From: JBFXDW01 sp050180745
GTDB lineage: Bacteria; Pseudomonadota; Alphaproteobacteria; UBA9219
DNA length: 17,154 nucleotides
Direction of reading: 5' to 3'
Assembly (NCBI GenBank): GCA_050180745.1
Contig: JBFXDW010000036.1
Coordinates: 1 to 17,154, forward strand
A program made the translations under genes and the position numbers. The notes beneath the pieces were generated by a model. It did not search any database. It saw nothing but the letters and a program-made list of their open reading frames with translations, and was not told where the DNA came from. This document shows, one piece after another, positions 1 through 7,412 of this stretch (position 1 is the first letter of the stretch; the number at the start of each line of letters is the position of its first letter).

Positions 1-1502
1 ACAGAATTCGTTTTCGTTTTACGGAGGCCGCTTCCACGGAAGATACGGCTATTCACGAGAAGAATCTTGCCGATATTGTTAACCTTAAAGCAGCGATGAA
101 AAAAGAGTGGGATGCTTATTCTTCTAGGAGTCTGGGGCCCCAAGAACAAGAGCTTGCAAACAACTACTTATCGAACGTCAAAATATATAATGCGTCCGTT
201 GATACGATGGCCGCTTTTGTCCGTGCCAAGAAGTTTGATGAGTTGGCTGAATACAGCGTTACTCAGGGGTTGCAGGATTTCCGCCTTGTTATGAACGTTG
301 TCCGCGAATTGACGCTGTTTCAAATTGAGGGGGCAAAAAACGAGTATGAAAAAGGCGGTGTAATTTACGAAAAAACGAAGAATAATGTTATTCTCACGAT
401 GCTGGTTGCGGTGCTTATGGGAATGCTTCTGGCATGGATTATCACGAGATCAATTACGGTTCCTGTCAAGGGTATGATTCAAGTTATGACAAAACTGGCA
501 GACGGGGATACAGACGTGGATGTCTTTGGTGTTCACAGAAAAGATGAGGTTGGTGATATTGCAAAAACTGTTGAGATTTTTAAAGTGAATGCAATTGAGA
601 AAAAAAGAATTGAAGCGGAGGCCGCAGAAAATAAAAAGAGGATGGAAGCGGAGCGTCGGAGGGCTATGCTCGAGATGGCCGATAAGTTTGAGGCGAGCGT
701 CATGGGAATCGTCAAAGGTGTGGCTTCTTCCTCAACGGAGATGCAGGCTACAGCAAGAGACATGTCGGAAATTGCACAAACCACAAGTACACGTGCGGCT
801 TCTGTTGCGGCGGCTTCGACGCAGGCAAGCGCTAATGTTGAGACTGTTGCGACGGCAACAGAAGAGCTGTCGGCATCAGTTGGGGAGATTAGCAACCGTG
901 TTTCGGATGCGGCTCGTGTCGCACAAAAGGCCTCTGAAGAAAGTAAAAGGACGGCAGCGACTGTTGAAAAGCTTGCAGGTTCATCGGCTAAAATCGGTGA
1001 GGTTGTTGAGCTTATTACTCAGATTGCTTCGCAAACCAATCTGTTGGCTCTTAACGCGACAATTGAGGCTGCGCGTGCGGGGGAGGCCGGAAAAGGCTTT
1101 GCTGTTGTGGCGAGTGAGGTGAAGGGTTTAGCTAATCAGACGGCTAGGGCTACTGAGGAAATAAGCATACAAATTGCATCTGTTCAGACAGAAACAAACA
1201 ATGCGGTTAAGGCTATTCATTCAATTTCGCAGATTATTGATCAGGTGCGGGACATTTCTTCGAGTATTGCGGCAACTGTTGAAGAGCAGGATTCTGCAAC
1301 GAAGGAGATTGCTCGAAATGTCATGCAAGCCTCCCAGGGAACGCAAGAGGTTTCATCGAATATAACGTTAGTTACGGACGCGGCATCTCAAACGGGTGCG
1401 GCTTCTGAGCAGGTCTTGGCAACTGCGAGTGAGTTGGCTCAGGGAGCTGAGAGCCTTCATAGAGAAGTGGACGGCTTTCTTGCCAATGTGCGTTCTCAAT
1501 AA
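1..1502 (+). CDS. Methyl-accepting chemotaxis protein, 5' truncated
   Basis: This is a transmembrane chemoreceptor that signals to CheA/CheW. The reading frame is open from base 3, so the true start lies before the window; an internal ATG at 96 is not the start. Counting from that ATG: the end of a helical periplasmic sensor domain (to about residue 95), a membrane helix at about 97-118, a HAMP domain starting at the ITRSITVPVK motif, a charged coiled coil rich in Glu/Lys/Arg, and the long MCP signalling hairpin. The hairpin tip carries the canonical IASQTNLLALNATIEAARAG and GFAVVASEVKGLANQT motifs, so the CheA/CheW contact site is intact. The C-terminus (VDGFLANVRSQ) is the short alphaproteobacterial type without a CheR/CheB tethering pentapeptide. 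The ligand cannot be inferred because most of the sensor domain is missing. No chemotaxis gene is adjacent, so this is probably an orphan receptor. Confidence 0.96.
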   Translation, partial: RIRFRFTEAASTEDTAIHEKNLADIVNLKAAMKKEWDAYSSRSLGPQEQELANNYLSNVKIYNASVDTMAAFVRAKKFDELAEYSVTQGLQDFRLVMNVVRELTLFQIEGAKNEYEKGGVIYEKTKNNVILTMLVAVLMGMLLAWIITRSITVPVKGMIQVMTKLADGDTDVDVFGVHRKDEVGDIAKTVEIFKVNAIEKKRIEAEAAENKKRMEAERRRAMLEMADKFEASVMGIVKGVASSSTEMQATARDMSEIAQTTSTRAASVAAASTQASANVETVATATEELSASVGEISNRVSDAARVAQKASEESKRTAATVEKLAGSSAKIGEVVELITQIASQTNLLALNATIEAARAGEAGKGFAVVASEVKGLANQTARATEEISIQIASVQTETNNAVKAIHSISQIIDQVRDISSSIAATVEEQDSATKEIARNVMQASQGTQEVSSNITLVTDAASQTGAASEQVLATASELAQGAESLHREVDGFLANVRSQ

Positions 1503-1538
1503 GAGAAAATATTTTTTGTAAGAGAAATGTGATTCTGG

Positions 1539-2138
1539 ATGGTGAGTTATACTTCTGACAACGTGTTGCTTGTTCTGGCTCTTGAGGCTGAGGCTCAAGA
1601 TTGTTTCAAGGATTTTTCAACCTGCTTTTGCGGGGTTGGTAAAGTTAATGCAAGTGTGAATTTATCCGTTGCTTTGGCTGGGTGGAAGGAGAGACGGGGA
1701 AGCTTTCCTGATCTTGTTCTGAATGTAGGGAGTGCTGGTTCTACTCATTTTCCTCAGGGTGAGACTGTTAACTGCATTCAGTTTATGCAACGCGACATGG
1801 ATGCGACAGCGCTGGGAACACCTCTTTATACAACGCCATTCGATGACACGCCTGCGTTGTTCTCCTATGGGGTGCGCTGTGAGGCTTTTCCGATGGGAAT
1901 TTGCGGCAGCGGCGATAATTTCTCTGTTGAAGGGACAAAAAACGAATGGAGCGTGACGGATATGGAGGCTTATGCGTTAGCTAAATTCTGTGCGGCACAT
2001 GAAATCCCCTTTTGTTGTTTTAAATATATAACAGATGGAGCTGATGATTGTGCGGTCCGTTCTTGGGAGGACACGCTTCCTCTTGCTGCCCGTGCGCTCA
2101 GACAGGCTGTTGATGCTCTTATTAAAAGAGGAGCCTAA
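1539..2138 (+). CDS. MTA/SAH nucleosidase-like phosphorylase-superfamily protein
   Basis: This 199-residue protein belongs to the PNP/UDP phosphorylase superfamily and most resembles 5'-methylthioadenosine/S-adenosylhomocysteine nucleosidases, which cleave the N-glycosidic bond to release adenine. Visible motifs: an early Glu (LALEAEA, E16), GVGKVNA at 32-38, NVGSAG at 62-67, RDMDA at 85-89, CGSGDNF at 122-128, DMEAYA at 141-146 (ribose-binding Glu143) and ITDGADD with Asp166 at the position of the catalytic acid. It is slightly shorter than enterobacterial MTAN (about 230 residues) and is cytoplasmic. The ATG at 1539 has only a weak AAGAGA-type ribosome site about 12 bases upstream. It lies 36 bp after the chemoreceptor gene on the same strand, with no obvious functional link. 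The exact nucleoside substrate (MTA, SAH, futalosine-like or other) cannot be decided from sequence alone. Confidence 0.85.
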   Translation: MVSYTSDNVLLVLALEAEAQDCFKDFSTCFCGVGKVNASVNLSVALAGWKERRGSFPDLVLNVGSAGSTHFPQGETVNCIQFMQRDMDATALGTPLYTTPFDDTPALFSYGVRCEAFPMGICGSGDNFSVEGTKNEWSVTDMEAYALAKFCAAHEIPFCCFKYITDGADDCAVRSWEDTLPLAARALRQAVDALIKRGA

Positions 2139-2155
2139 GAGGCCAAATTAACTTC

Positions 2156-2184
2156 TTGCGGTACTTGTTTTATCCTCATAGAAT
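2156..2184 (+). promoter_or_regulatory. Sigma70-like promoter for mlaEF
   Basis: TTGCGG at 2156-2161 and TAGAAT at 2179-2184 are separated by exactly 17 bases. They sit in the 83-bp gap before mlaE, placing the transcription start near 2191 and giving a leader of about 30 bases. This suggests mlaEF is transcribed separately from the nucleosidase gene. Confidence 0.55.
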
Positions 2185-2221
2185 CACGCCAGATTCTCTT
2201 CTGTTCTGAGGCTTGTTGATT

Positions 2222-2995
2222 ATGAATTTTTTGGCGCTTATTGGACGTACACTCCTTAGATTTCTGGCTGCAACGGGTAATCTTGCTCATTTTACCGCCA
2301 GATCTCTAAGCCATTGCTCGCGGCCTCCTTTTTACTGGAGCCAGATTGGCCGTCAGTTCGTGGATATTGGCTATTATTCGCTTCCTGTCGTGGGGTTGAC
2401 GGCTCTCTTTACAGGTATGGTGCTGGCTTTACAGAGCTTTTCTGGCTTCTCGCGCTTTGATGCCGATAGCGCTATTCCGACTGTGGTCGTTTTGTCTATT
2501 ACGCGGGAGCTTGGACCTGTCTTAGCAGGCCTTATGGTCGCTGGGCGGATTGGGGCGGCTATTGCGGCAGAGCTTGGCACCATGCGCGTGACAGAGCAAA
2601 TTGACGCGCTGACTACCCTTTCAACCAATCCTTATAAATATCTGATCGTGCCGCGTGTGTTGGCAGGCACGTTGATGCTGCCTCTTTTGGTGTTGCTGGC
2701 GGATATTATCGGGGTGTTTGGTGGCTTTTTGGTGTCTGTATATCGGCTTGATTTTAATGCCGCCCATTACATCCATCAAACATGGAAGTATTTGGAAATC
2801 TCGGATGTAACGTGCGGTCTGTGGAAGGCGGCGATATTTGGCTTCATCATTGTGCTGATGGGATGCTATAACGGTTTTAACTCTAGGGGCGGGGCGCAAG
2901 GTGTTGGTGCGGCGACAACGAATGCGGTCGTGTCTGCTTCGATCTTGATTTTGATTAGTAACTATCTGCTGACGGGGATTCTCTTTGCAAGCTAA
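2222..2995 (+). CDS. mlaE: MlaE-family ABC transporter permease
   Basis: This is an inner-membrane permease of the Mla (Ttg2/YrbE) phospholipid transport system, which maintains outer-membrane lipid asymmetry. The 257 residues match the family length. An N-terminal amphipathic segment (about 1-50) is followed by several hydrophobic helices. The family's cytoplasmic coupling region is clear: ELGPVLAGLMVAGRIGAA at about 96-113, then the 'EQ loop' AELGTMRVTEQIDAL at about 116-130. A late cytoplasmic loop, NGFNSRGGAQGVGAATT, is also typical. I chose the ATG at 2222 because GAGG at 2208-2211 is 10 bases upstream; the frame also contains TTG codons at 2213 and 2216, but the spacing is too short for them. 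The end overlaps the start of mlaF by 11 bp, so the two are translationally coupled. Confidence 0.93.
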   Translation: MNFLALIGRTLLRFLAATGNLAHFTARSLSHCSRPPFYWSQIGRQFVDIGYYSLPVVGLTALFTGMVLALQSFSGFSRFDADSAIPTVVVLSITRELGPVLAGLMVAGRIGAAIAAELGTMRVTEQIDALTTLSTNPYKYLIVPRVLAGTLMLPLLVLLADIIGVFGGFLVSVYRLDFNAAHYIHQTWKYLEISDVTCGLWKAAIFGFIIVLMGCYNGFNSRGGAQGVGAATTNAVVSASILILISNYLLTGILFAS

Positions 2996-3755
2996 GACAA
3001 AAATAGCCCTTCATGGCGTCAAAAAAGCCTTTGGCACAAAGCGAGTCTTGTGCGGGGTAGATGTATCAATTGCGGAAAAAGAGTCGTTGGTAGTCATCGG
3101 CGGGTCTGGGACAGGGAAGTCTGTTCTCATCAAGTCAATCTTGGGCATTCTAACGCCAGACGAAGGTCAAATTGAGGTCGATGGACAAAATGCCATGAAC
3201 CTTAAGGGGCGCGCTCAGGATGCGTATATGGCCAAGTTTGGTATGCTCTTTCAGAGTGCGGCTTTGTTCGACTCGATCCCGGTATGGGAGAATGTCGCTT
3301 TTAAGCTCTTACGTGTTTTGAGAATGAAACGTAAAGAGGCAAAAGATAAAGCTATTGATGTGCTAGCTTCTGTGGGTATGCGTGCGGATGTAGCTGACCT
3401 CTATCCAGCGGAGCTATCAGGCGGTATGCAAAAGCGCGTTGGTTTGGCCCGCGCTATTGCGGCTGATCCTGAGATTGTTTTTTTTGATGAGCCCACAACG
3501 GGGCTAGATCCCATTATGTCGGATGTGATTAATGATCTGATCATTAAGTGTGTGAAAGAGCGCGGTATTACTACCCTGTCAATTACGCATGATATGGCAT
3601 CAGTTCGTAAGATAGCAGACAGAATTGCCATGTTGCATGAGGGCAAAATCATCTGGGAAGGCGCAAGGAGCGATATCGACCAGTCTGGTAATGCCTATGT
3701 GGACCAGTTTATCAATGGTCGTGCCGATGGGCCGATCAAGATGCAGGTGCGTTAA
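2985..3755 (+). CDS. mlaF: MlaF-family ABC transporter ATPase
   Basis: This is the cytoplasmic ATPase that powers MlaE-mediated phospholipid transport. All ABC motifs are intact in 256 residues: Walker A GGSGTGKS at 39-46, Q-loop Gln90 in MLFQSAALFDS, signature LSGGMQ at 144-149, Walker B IVFFDE at 164-169 with D-loop GLDP, and switch His202 in SITHDM. The Q-loop context with FQSAALFDS is characteristic of the MlaF/Ttg2A subfamily. Translation apparently starts at TTG (2985), inside the 3' end of mlaE. GGGG at 2974-2977, 7 bases upstream, supports it, and no ATG exists further on that would leave the N-terminal strand intact. Oddly, no mlaD (MCE-domain substrate-binding protein) follows; the next gene is on the opposite strand after only 9 bp. 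Confidence 0.93.
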   Translation: MQAKTKIALHGVKKAFGTKRVLCGVDVSIAEKESLVVIGGSGTGKSVLIKSILGILTPDEGQIEVDGQNAMNLKGRAQDAYMAKFGMLFQSAALFDSIPVWENVAFKLLRVLRMKRKEAKDKAIDVLASVGMRADVADLYPAELSGGMQKRVGLARAIAADPEIVFFDEPTTGLDPIMSDVINDLIIKCVKERGITTLSITHDMASVRKIADRIAMLHEGKIIWEGARSDIDQSGNAYVDQFINGRADGPIKMQVR

Positions 3756-3764
3756 CGAAACCCT

Positions 3765-5672
3765 TTATCCCATGCGTGGCGCGGAAAGACGAACAGAGCA
3801 GCGAACCGGAATTCCTGGAATAAAAGGCTTTTCTCCCATCTCGACAAGTTTGTCGGAGAGATGTTTTTTTAGCGGACTTCCAATTGGGGCTGTCTTGTTT
3901 GTAAATTTATAAATCATTCTGTCTTGTGGTTCTGGATATTGGGAGGCTGTTATTTCAAAACCAACGAGGAGAGAGTCTGTAAAAGCGGTGTCTTGCGTTT
4001 GTGTATAAAGTGCAGCTGTGTACTCGGAAAGCTTATTAAAGAGGGGGGGCATGTCAGTGGTATCGTCTAGTCTTGTCCCTAGTCTTGTAATGCAATACTC
4101 CTCCATATCTGTTCTTAGATCGTCATGAATTGCCTCTTTTTGGAGGAGTGTTAGACAGGTCGAGAGCGCATCTTTTTGAGAAAGTGTGTCTAGTGTCTTA
4201 ACGAAGCGTTCTGAAATAAGGGGCCTGTATTTTGGGGGTGTCTCTCCAAAGGCTGTTGCATATAAAATGCATCTGTGAATGTTGTCCTTCTCGCGCAGGA
4301 AGGTCCGGAAATAGGTTTTCTCAATGCTCTCATGGATTTTTGAGGGAAGATCGGGGTAGGAGAGAATGCTTTGACAACGTACAAGAGCAATATCAGCTTT
4401 TAGATCTGTAAGCGCTGTTCTGAAAACATCTGTGGCGATTTCTTTAAATTCATCATCCAGAGAATCATTTAACAGAATGAGGAAGGCCTCTCTTACAATT
4501 TTAGGAGCGGGATTATTGTTTCGAGTAACTGCTTTTCGCCATGTTTCATGAGCCATAGTAAGCAGCATGTTTTCGGCATTGCTTCTTTCATGGGGATGGT
4601 GTTTGCCCTTGTTAATAGTGAAGGCAACGTATCGTGCGTAAGTGCATGCTGTTTTTGGGGGGACATCTTTATCCATACATGCGCCGAGCATATAGCCATA
4701 AACATCGTACATCCAGTTTTTATCTTTTTCGGATAAATAAGTCGCAACATCAAGCCATGTTTGGATTTTGTCTTCTGTCTTCTCCCAATCATTGGCTCCA
4801 TCAATAAGGTCGGGCAGATATTTTCGATATATATCGGGGTGCTTGCCTTTTGTTTTTCGCAGGGCATTTTGTAGCGCTGTGATGCGGCCATTTTTGCTTT
4901 CAATACTGAGGCTTGCAACAATGGATGCCTCAATAAGCTGAGAATGAGACCAATCAGTTATTTCGTTTGCCGTATAGAGAAAGAGATAACGTCTTTCTGC
5001 TTCAATATCTTTTCGTGTGTTGTGTTGTGATATCTGAGAGACAATCTGACGGACGATTTTCTCTGGGTAAGATTGGTTGCGGAGCAGGTTTGTATATTCA
5101 TCTCCTAAAGCTGTTGAGTCTGGAATAGCTTCTATAGCGGCAAATAATCCTTGGAGCATTTTGTTGCTAAGAAGGCCATATTTTAGAAGTTTAGGATCGT
5201 CATTGTTTATCTTATTGCGTTCTTCGAGAACGAGAAGGCGATTAACTTCTTCCTTGAAAAACTGCAATTGTTCGCGGTTATCTTTGTGTCTTTGAACATA
5301 AGTTACCAGCTCGTCCCCCATGGCAAGAAGAGCTGGGACATTGTTTTCCATTCGGTCATAGAGAGTAAAATAACAAAAGATGGCCCAATCAGGATCTTTA
5401 ATTTGAGGTATTGTTTGGTGAATTTTTATAAGAACATTTTTTCCTTCCTGACTGCCTCTTTCTAGAAGCGGCAAGGTAACGAATAATAGATAGTGAGCGG
5501 CGACCCCCTTATCTTTATGTTGATCGGCGATCGCTATGATCTCTTCTATGGCATGTGTTCTTTCTGTTGCCGTGATCTCGGAGTCCTTCAGGCGTTCTAT
5601 TTGTTTCTTTATTTGTGTCCCTAGATGCGCACCTGTGTTTATTTGATCTGGATTTGTCATATTATATATCAC
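3765..5672 (-). CDS. Hypothetical all-helical protein of 635 residues
   Basis: I do not recognise this family. The protein has no signal peptide, membrane segment or cysteine-rich motif, and looks cytoplasmic. It is built almost wholly of amphipathic helices of 15-25 residues separated by short polar turns, such as GVAAHYLLFVTLPLLERG near residue 56, TALQNALRKTKGKHPDIYRK near the middle and DALSTCLTLLQKEAIHDDLR near the end. This suggests an alpha-solenoid (HEAT/TPR-like) scaffold, although no regular repeat consensus is obvious by eye. The frame begins with GTG at 5672; the ATG at 5660 is an equally plausible start, since the only nearby purine stretch (GAGAAA) is too close to the GTG and rather far from the ATG. 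It stands alone, converging with mlaF (9 bp between stops) and separated upstream from its same-strand neighbour by a terminator. The unbroken 1.9-kb frame argues for a real gene. Confidence 0.82.
   Translation of the reverse strand: MIYNMTNPDQINTGAHLGTQIKKQIERLKDSEITATERTHAIEEIIAIADQHKDKGVAAHYLLFVTLPLLERGSQEGKNVLIKIHQTIPQIKDPDWAIFCYFTLYDRMENNVPALLAMGDELVTYVQRHKDNREQLQFFKEEVNRLLVLEERNKINNDDPKLLKYGLLSNKMLQGLFAAIEAIPDSTALGDEYTNLLRNQSYPEKIVRQIVSQISQHNTRKDIEAERRYLFLYTANEITDWSHSQLIEASIVASLSIESKNGRITALQNALRKTKGKHPDIYRKYLPDLIDGANDWEKTEDKIQTWLDVATYLSEKDKNWMYDVYGYMLGACMDKDVPPKTACTYARYVAFTINKGKHHPHERSNAENMLLTMAHETWRKAVTRNNNPAPKIVREAFLILLNDSLDDEFKEIATDVFRTALTDLKADIALVRCQSILSYPDLPSKIHESIEKTYFRTFLREKDNIHRCILYATAFGETPPKYRPLISERFVKTLDTLSQKDALSTCLTLLQKEAIHDDLRTDMEEYCITRLGTRLDDTTDMPPLFNKLSEYTAALYTQTQDTAFTDSLLVGFEITASQYPEPQDRMIYKFTNKTAPIGSPLKKHLSDKLVEMGEKPFIPGIPVRCSVRLSAPRMG
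3837..3870 (+). terminator. Putative intrinsic terminator of mlaEF, inside an antisense gene
   Basis: CATCTC (3837-3842) pairs with GAGATG (3858-3863) and GACA (3843-3846) with TGTC (3851-3854). This leaves a 4-base loop and a 3-base bulge (GGA, 3855-3857). Seven T follow at 3864-3870. It lies about 80 bases past the mlaF stop and within the 3' coding part of the convergent gene, so it would stop mlaEF transcription shortly after the convergent junction. Confidence 0.5.
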
Positions 5673-5736
5673 TGTTTCTCATAAGGCCTCTTTTTTTCTA
5701 GAAAGCAGCATACAAAATCATAAATAGTTGCGGCAT

Positions 5737-5765
5737 AAAAAAAAGCTCGCTTTGTGGCGAGCTTT
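5737..5765 (-). terminator. Intrinsic terminator of the secreted OmpA-like gene
   Basis: A perfect 9-bp stem, AAAGCTCGC (5742-5750) with GCGAGCTTT (5757-5765), encloses a 6-base loop. On the minus strand it runs into eight T, read from the A-run at 5737-5744. It lies about 50 bases beyond the stop codon at 5816, so it ends that gene's transcript before the helical orphan gene. Confidence 0.85.
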
Positions 5766-5790
5766 ATAAAGTTCTGAAGGTGTGTTTTAA

Positions 5791-5807
5791 CCAATTAACC
5801 TAATTGG
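5791..5807. repeat. Small inverted repeat next to the stop codon
   Basis: CCAATTA (5791-5797) and TAATTGG (5801-5807) form a perfect 7-bp inverted repeat with a 3-base spacer, between the stop codon at 5816 and the terminator. It has no T-run. It may protect the 3' end of the mRNA or be a protein site; the sequence does not decide. Confidence 0.4.
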
Positions 5808-5815
5808 AGGCAGTT

Positions 5816-7120
5816 CTAGCGCACGTAAACATGCACTTCAGGATAACTGGCCTCTTGGCTTTGTGAGCCGCCCATTGTTATACGGGAAGGGACTAGCCCC
5901 AATTGAATGAGTGAGCGTTTTACATTCTCACTATTCCGCGAAGCAGCCTCTTGCATAGAGGCCATTTCAGCAGGCTCGCCGCTAGATGGAGAAATAGCCA
6001 GAATCGTGAAATCTGCATCCGGTTTTCTTTGCAGCGCCATATTGACAGCGTTTGAAAGCTGTTGCTCATACTCGACGTTCTTTTGATTGAAACGGATCAG
6101 AACCAAAAGACGCCCTGTGGAGGGGGCTACGGCGCTATCACCGGTTGGCATAAAGGGAGGGGCTCCTGATAGGCCTGACTCTTTTAGATACTCCGTTGGT
6201 GACATAGGAGAAGGCCCCAGAACACCAGACATAACTGGTGACATAGGTGCCGCTGCTGGTGATGGAGCGAAGGAGATGTTGCCACCCATGCCTGGATTCC
6301 CCATTCCCATATCGTTCATTTCCATGCTGTTGGGTGCTGTTGTCATAACGGGTGCCGGGTTGACGATAACGGGACGATTAGCAATGCTGTTCCCTAAGAG
6401 CTCACCACGCGTAATCGCAAAGGCCAAAGCTTGAAGGTTAGAGCGTTCCGTCGTCAAATAGGTCGTTTGTCGTTGGATGTCTGCGGCGACTTGATTGCGC
6501 AAGTAATCAAGTTGAACGATCAGGCGGCTAATTTCATCACGAAGAAGTTTCAACTGATCATGATCCTCATCGACGGCTCCTGATAGTAAGAAACCGGCCT
6601 GGATGGATTCTAGCATATAGGAAGCCAGCGAAGCATCAGATGCTACAGAGGTCTGTAGTGAGTTCAAACGATAAAGAGAGTTTGTGACCTCATTTAGGCT
6701 CGATTCAGCTTCATCCCATTGGCGAAGCAAGATCGGGTTGCCGCGTGTCGTACCATTTTGCAGACGTGCGGTGATAGCGGCCACGGTCGAGTGATATTGA
6801 ACGGCACCTGCGGCACCATTGGCGCGGAGAAGAGCAAACTCATTGGCATTAAGGTTAACCGATGAGCGAAGACGCAAAACTTCGTCCCGAAGCTCTAGGG
6901 CGCGGTTGCCGACTACAGTGCCTGATGAGGGGCCAAAGCCAGACAGCGAGTCCCCCCCACTTGAAACGCCCAGATCAAGGGGCTGTTGCAAGGCAAGTTG
7001 AGGTGCTGAGGATGGCATATCATTTTCTGGCATCATAGCCATATCATCGGCAGCTAGAACAGGGCGACCAGCTGAGAGGAGGATAGCCAAGAAGAGGACG
7101 AGAATAATTTTGCGGTTCAT
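5816..7120 (-). CDS. Secreted protein with degenerate OmpA-like C-terminal domain
   Basis: This 434-residue envelope protein has a clear Sec signal peptide: MNRK, a hydrophobic core and likely cleavage after VLA at residue 23. Then come helical, coiled-coil-like stretches (about 72-120 and 135-235) and a Met/Pro/Gly-rich flexible linker (about 250-335). The C-terminal alpha/beta domain (about 337-434) has LLVLIRFNQKNVEYEQQL, a strand TILAIS, a helix ending NVKRSLIQLGLVPSRIT and a final strand EVHVYVR. The arrangement recalls an OmpA/MotB peptidoglycan-binding fold. However, the usual GHTDxxG-type Asp motif is not visible, so peptidoglycan binding is doubtful. I believe similar C-termini occur in unnamed alphaproteobacterial proteins; this is recollection, not a search. 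The start at 7120 is chosen because AGGA lies 7 bases upstream and the signal peptide begins there; the frame extends 20 residues further. It is transcribed alone. Confidence 0.82.
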   Translation of the reverse strand: MNRKIILVLFLAILLSAGRPVLAADDMAMMPENDMPSSAPQLALQQPLDLGVSSGGDSLSGFGPSSGTVVGNRALELRDEVLRLRSSVNLNANEFALLRANGAAGAVQYHSTVAAITARLQNGTTRGNPILLRQWDEAESSLNEVTNSLYRLNSLQTSVASDASLASYMLESIQAGFLLSGAVDEDHDQLKLLRDEISRLIVQLDYLRNQVAADIQRQTTYLTTERSNLQALAFAITRGELLGNSIANRPVIVNPAPVMTTAPNSMEMNDMGMGNPGMGGNISFAPSPAAAPMSPVMSGVLGPSPMSPTEYLKESGLSGAPPFMPTGDSAVAPSTGRLLVLIRFNQKNVEYEQQLSNAVNMALQRKPDADFTILAISPSSGEPAEMASMQEAASRNSENVKRSLIQLGLVPSRITMGGSQSQEASYPEVHVYVR

Positions 7121-7251
7121 CGCAAATCCTTTTGTTTGGATCATGTTTGGCGTTTGCATCATGTTTAGACCTATACCCACGGAGTTGCCCTTCAGTATGA
7201 CCCACGGAAGGGCGGCTTGGCTCTTTAAAAGATTCGCCTGTTAGCGGATCA
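7121..7251 (-). promoter_or_regulatory. Structured 5' leader of the secreted OmpA-like gene
   Basis: The predicted minus-strand transcript has an untranslated leader of about 125 bases. It holds an inverted repeat, GCCCTTC (7187-7193) with GAAGGGC (7207-7213). It also holds two copies of ACCCACGGA (plus-strand reading, 7175-7183 and 7200-7208) and a 15-base direct repeat, GTTTGGATCATGTTT (7134-7148) and GTTTGCATCATGTTT (7152-7166), one mismatch apart at an 18-base period. The ribosome site AGGA is just inside. This could be an mRNA regulatory structure or tandem protein sites; I recognise no known riboswitch. Confidence 0.4.
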
Positions 7252-7280
7252 TATTTAAAGGGAATCAAAGAAGATTCCAA
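7252..7280 (-). promoter_or_regulatory. Sigma70-like promoter of the secreted OmpA-like gene
   Basis: Read on the minus strand, TTGGAA (7280-7275) and TAAATA (7257-7252) are 17 bases apart. Transcription would start near 7245, well upstream of the ATG at 7120. This is the only good promoter match I see in the divergent intergenic region. Confidence 0.45.
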
Positions 7281-7314
7281 GCGCTTAAATGATAAGAATC
7301 GTTTACAGTTTAAT

Positions 7315-7335
7315 TTGTTAACGTCTCGATAACAA
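7315..7335. promoter_or_regulatory. Operator-like inverted repeat in the divergent intergenic region
   Basis: TTGTTA (7315-7320) and TAACAA (7330-7335) form a perfect 6-bp inverted repeat with a 9-bp spacer, about one and a half helical turns. It lies between the minus-strand promoter and the pseudouridine synthase start. I see no convincing plus-strand promoter around it, and chance is possible. Confidence 0.25.
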
Positions 7336-7412
7336 GCAAAAGGGTAATAGTTTTTGTGGCCTTTGCGTCACACTCTTGCCACAAAATGAAAAACAGGATT
7401 TCAGAGGTTTTT

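Noticed and set aside
589..1122. 177-aa plus-strand frame rich in Arg and Leu inside the chemoreceptor
   Set aside because: It is an out-of-frame reading of the MCP signalling domain, with biased composition and no ribosome site; the MCP frame is unmistakable.
4493..4933. 146-aa minus-strand frame within the helical orphan
   Set aside because: It is a shadow in another frame of the continuous 1.9-kb gene and has no independent support.
7044..7280. 78-aa minus-strand frame starting with TTG upstream of the secreted OmpA-like gene
   Set aside because: Its TTG coincides with the predicted -35 box, it has no ATG or good ribosome site, and its end overlaps the signal-peptide region out of frame. 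It is more likely leader RNA.
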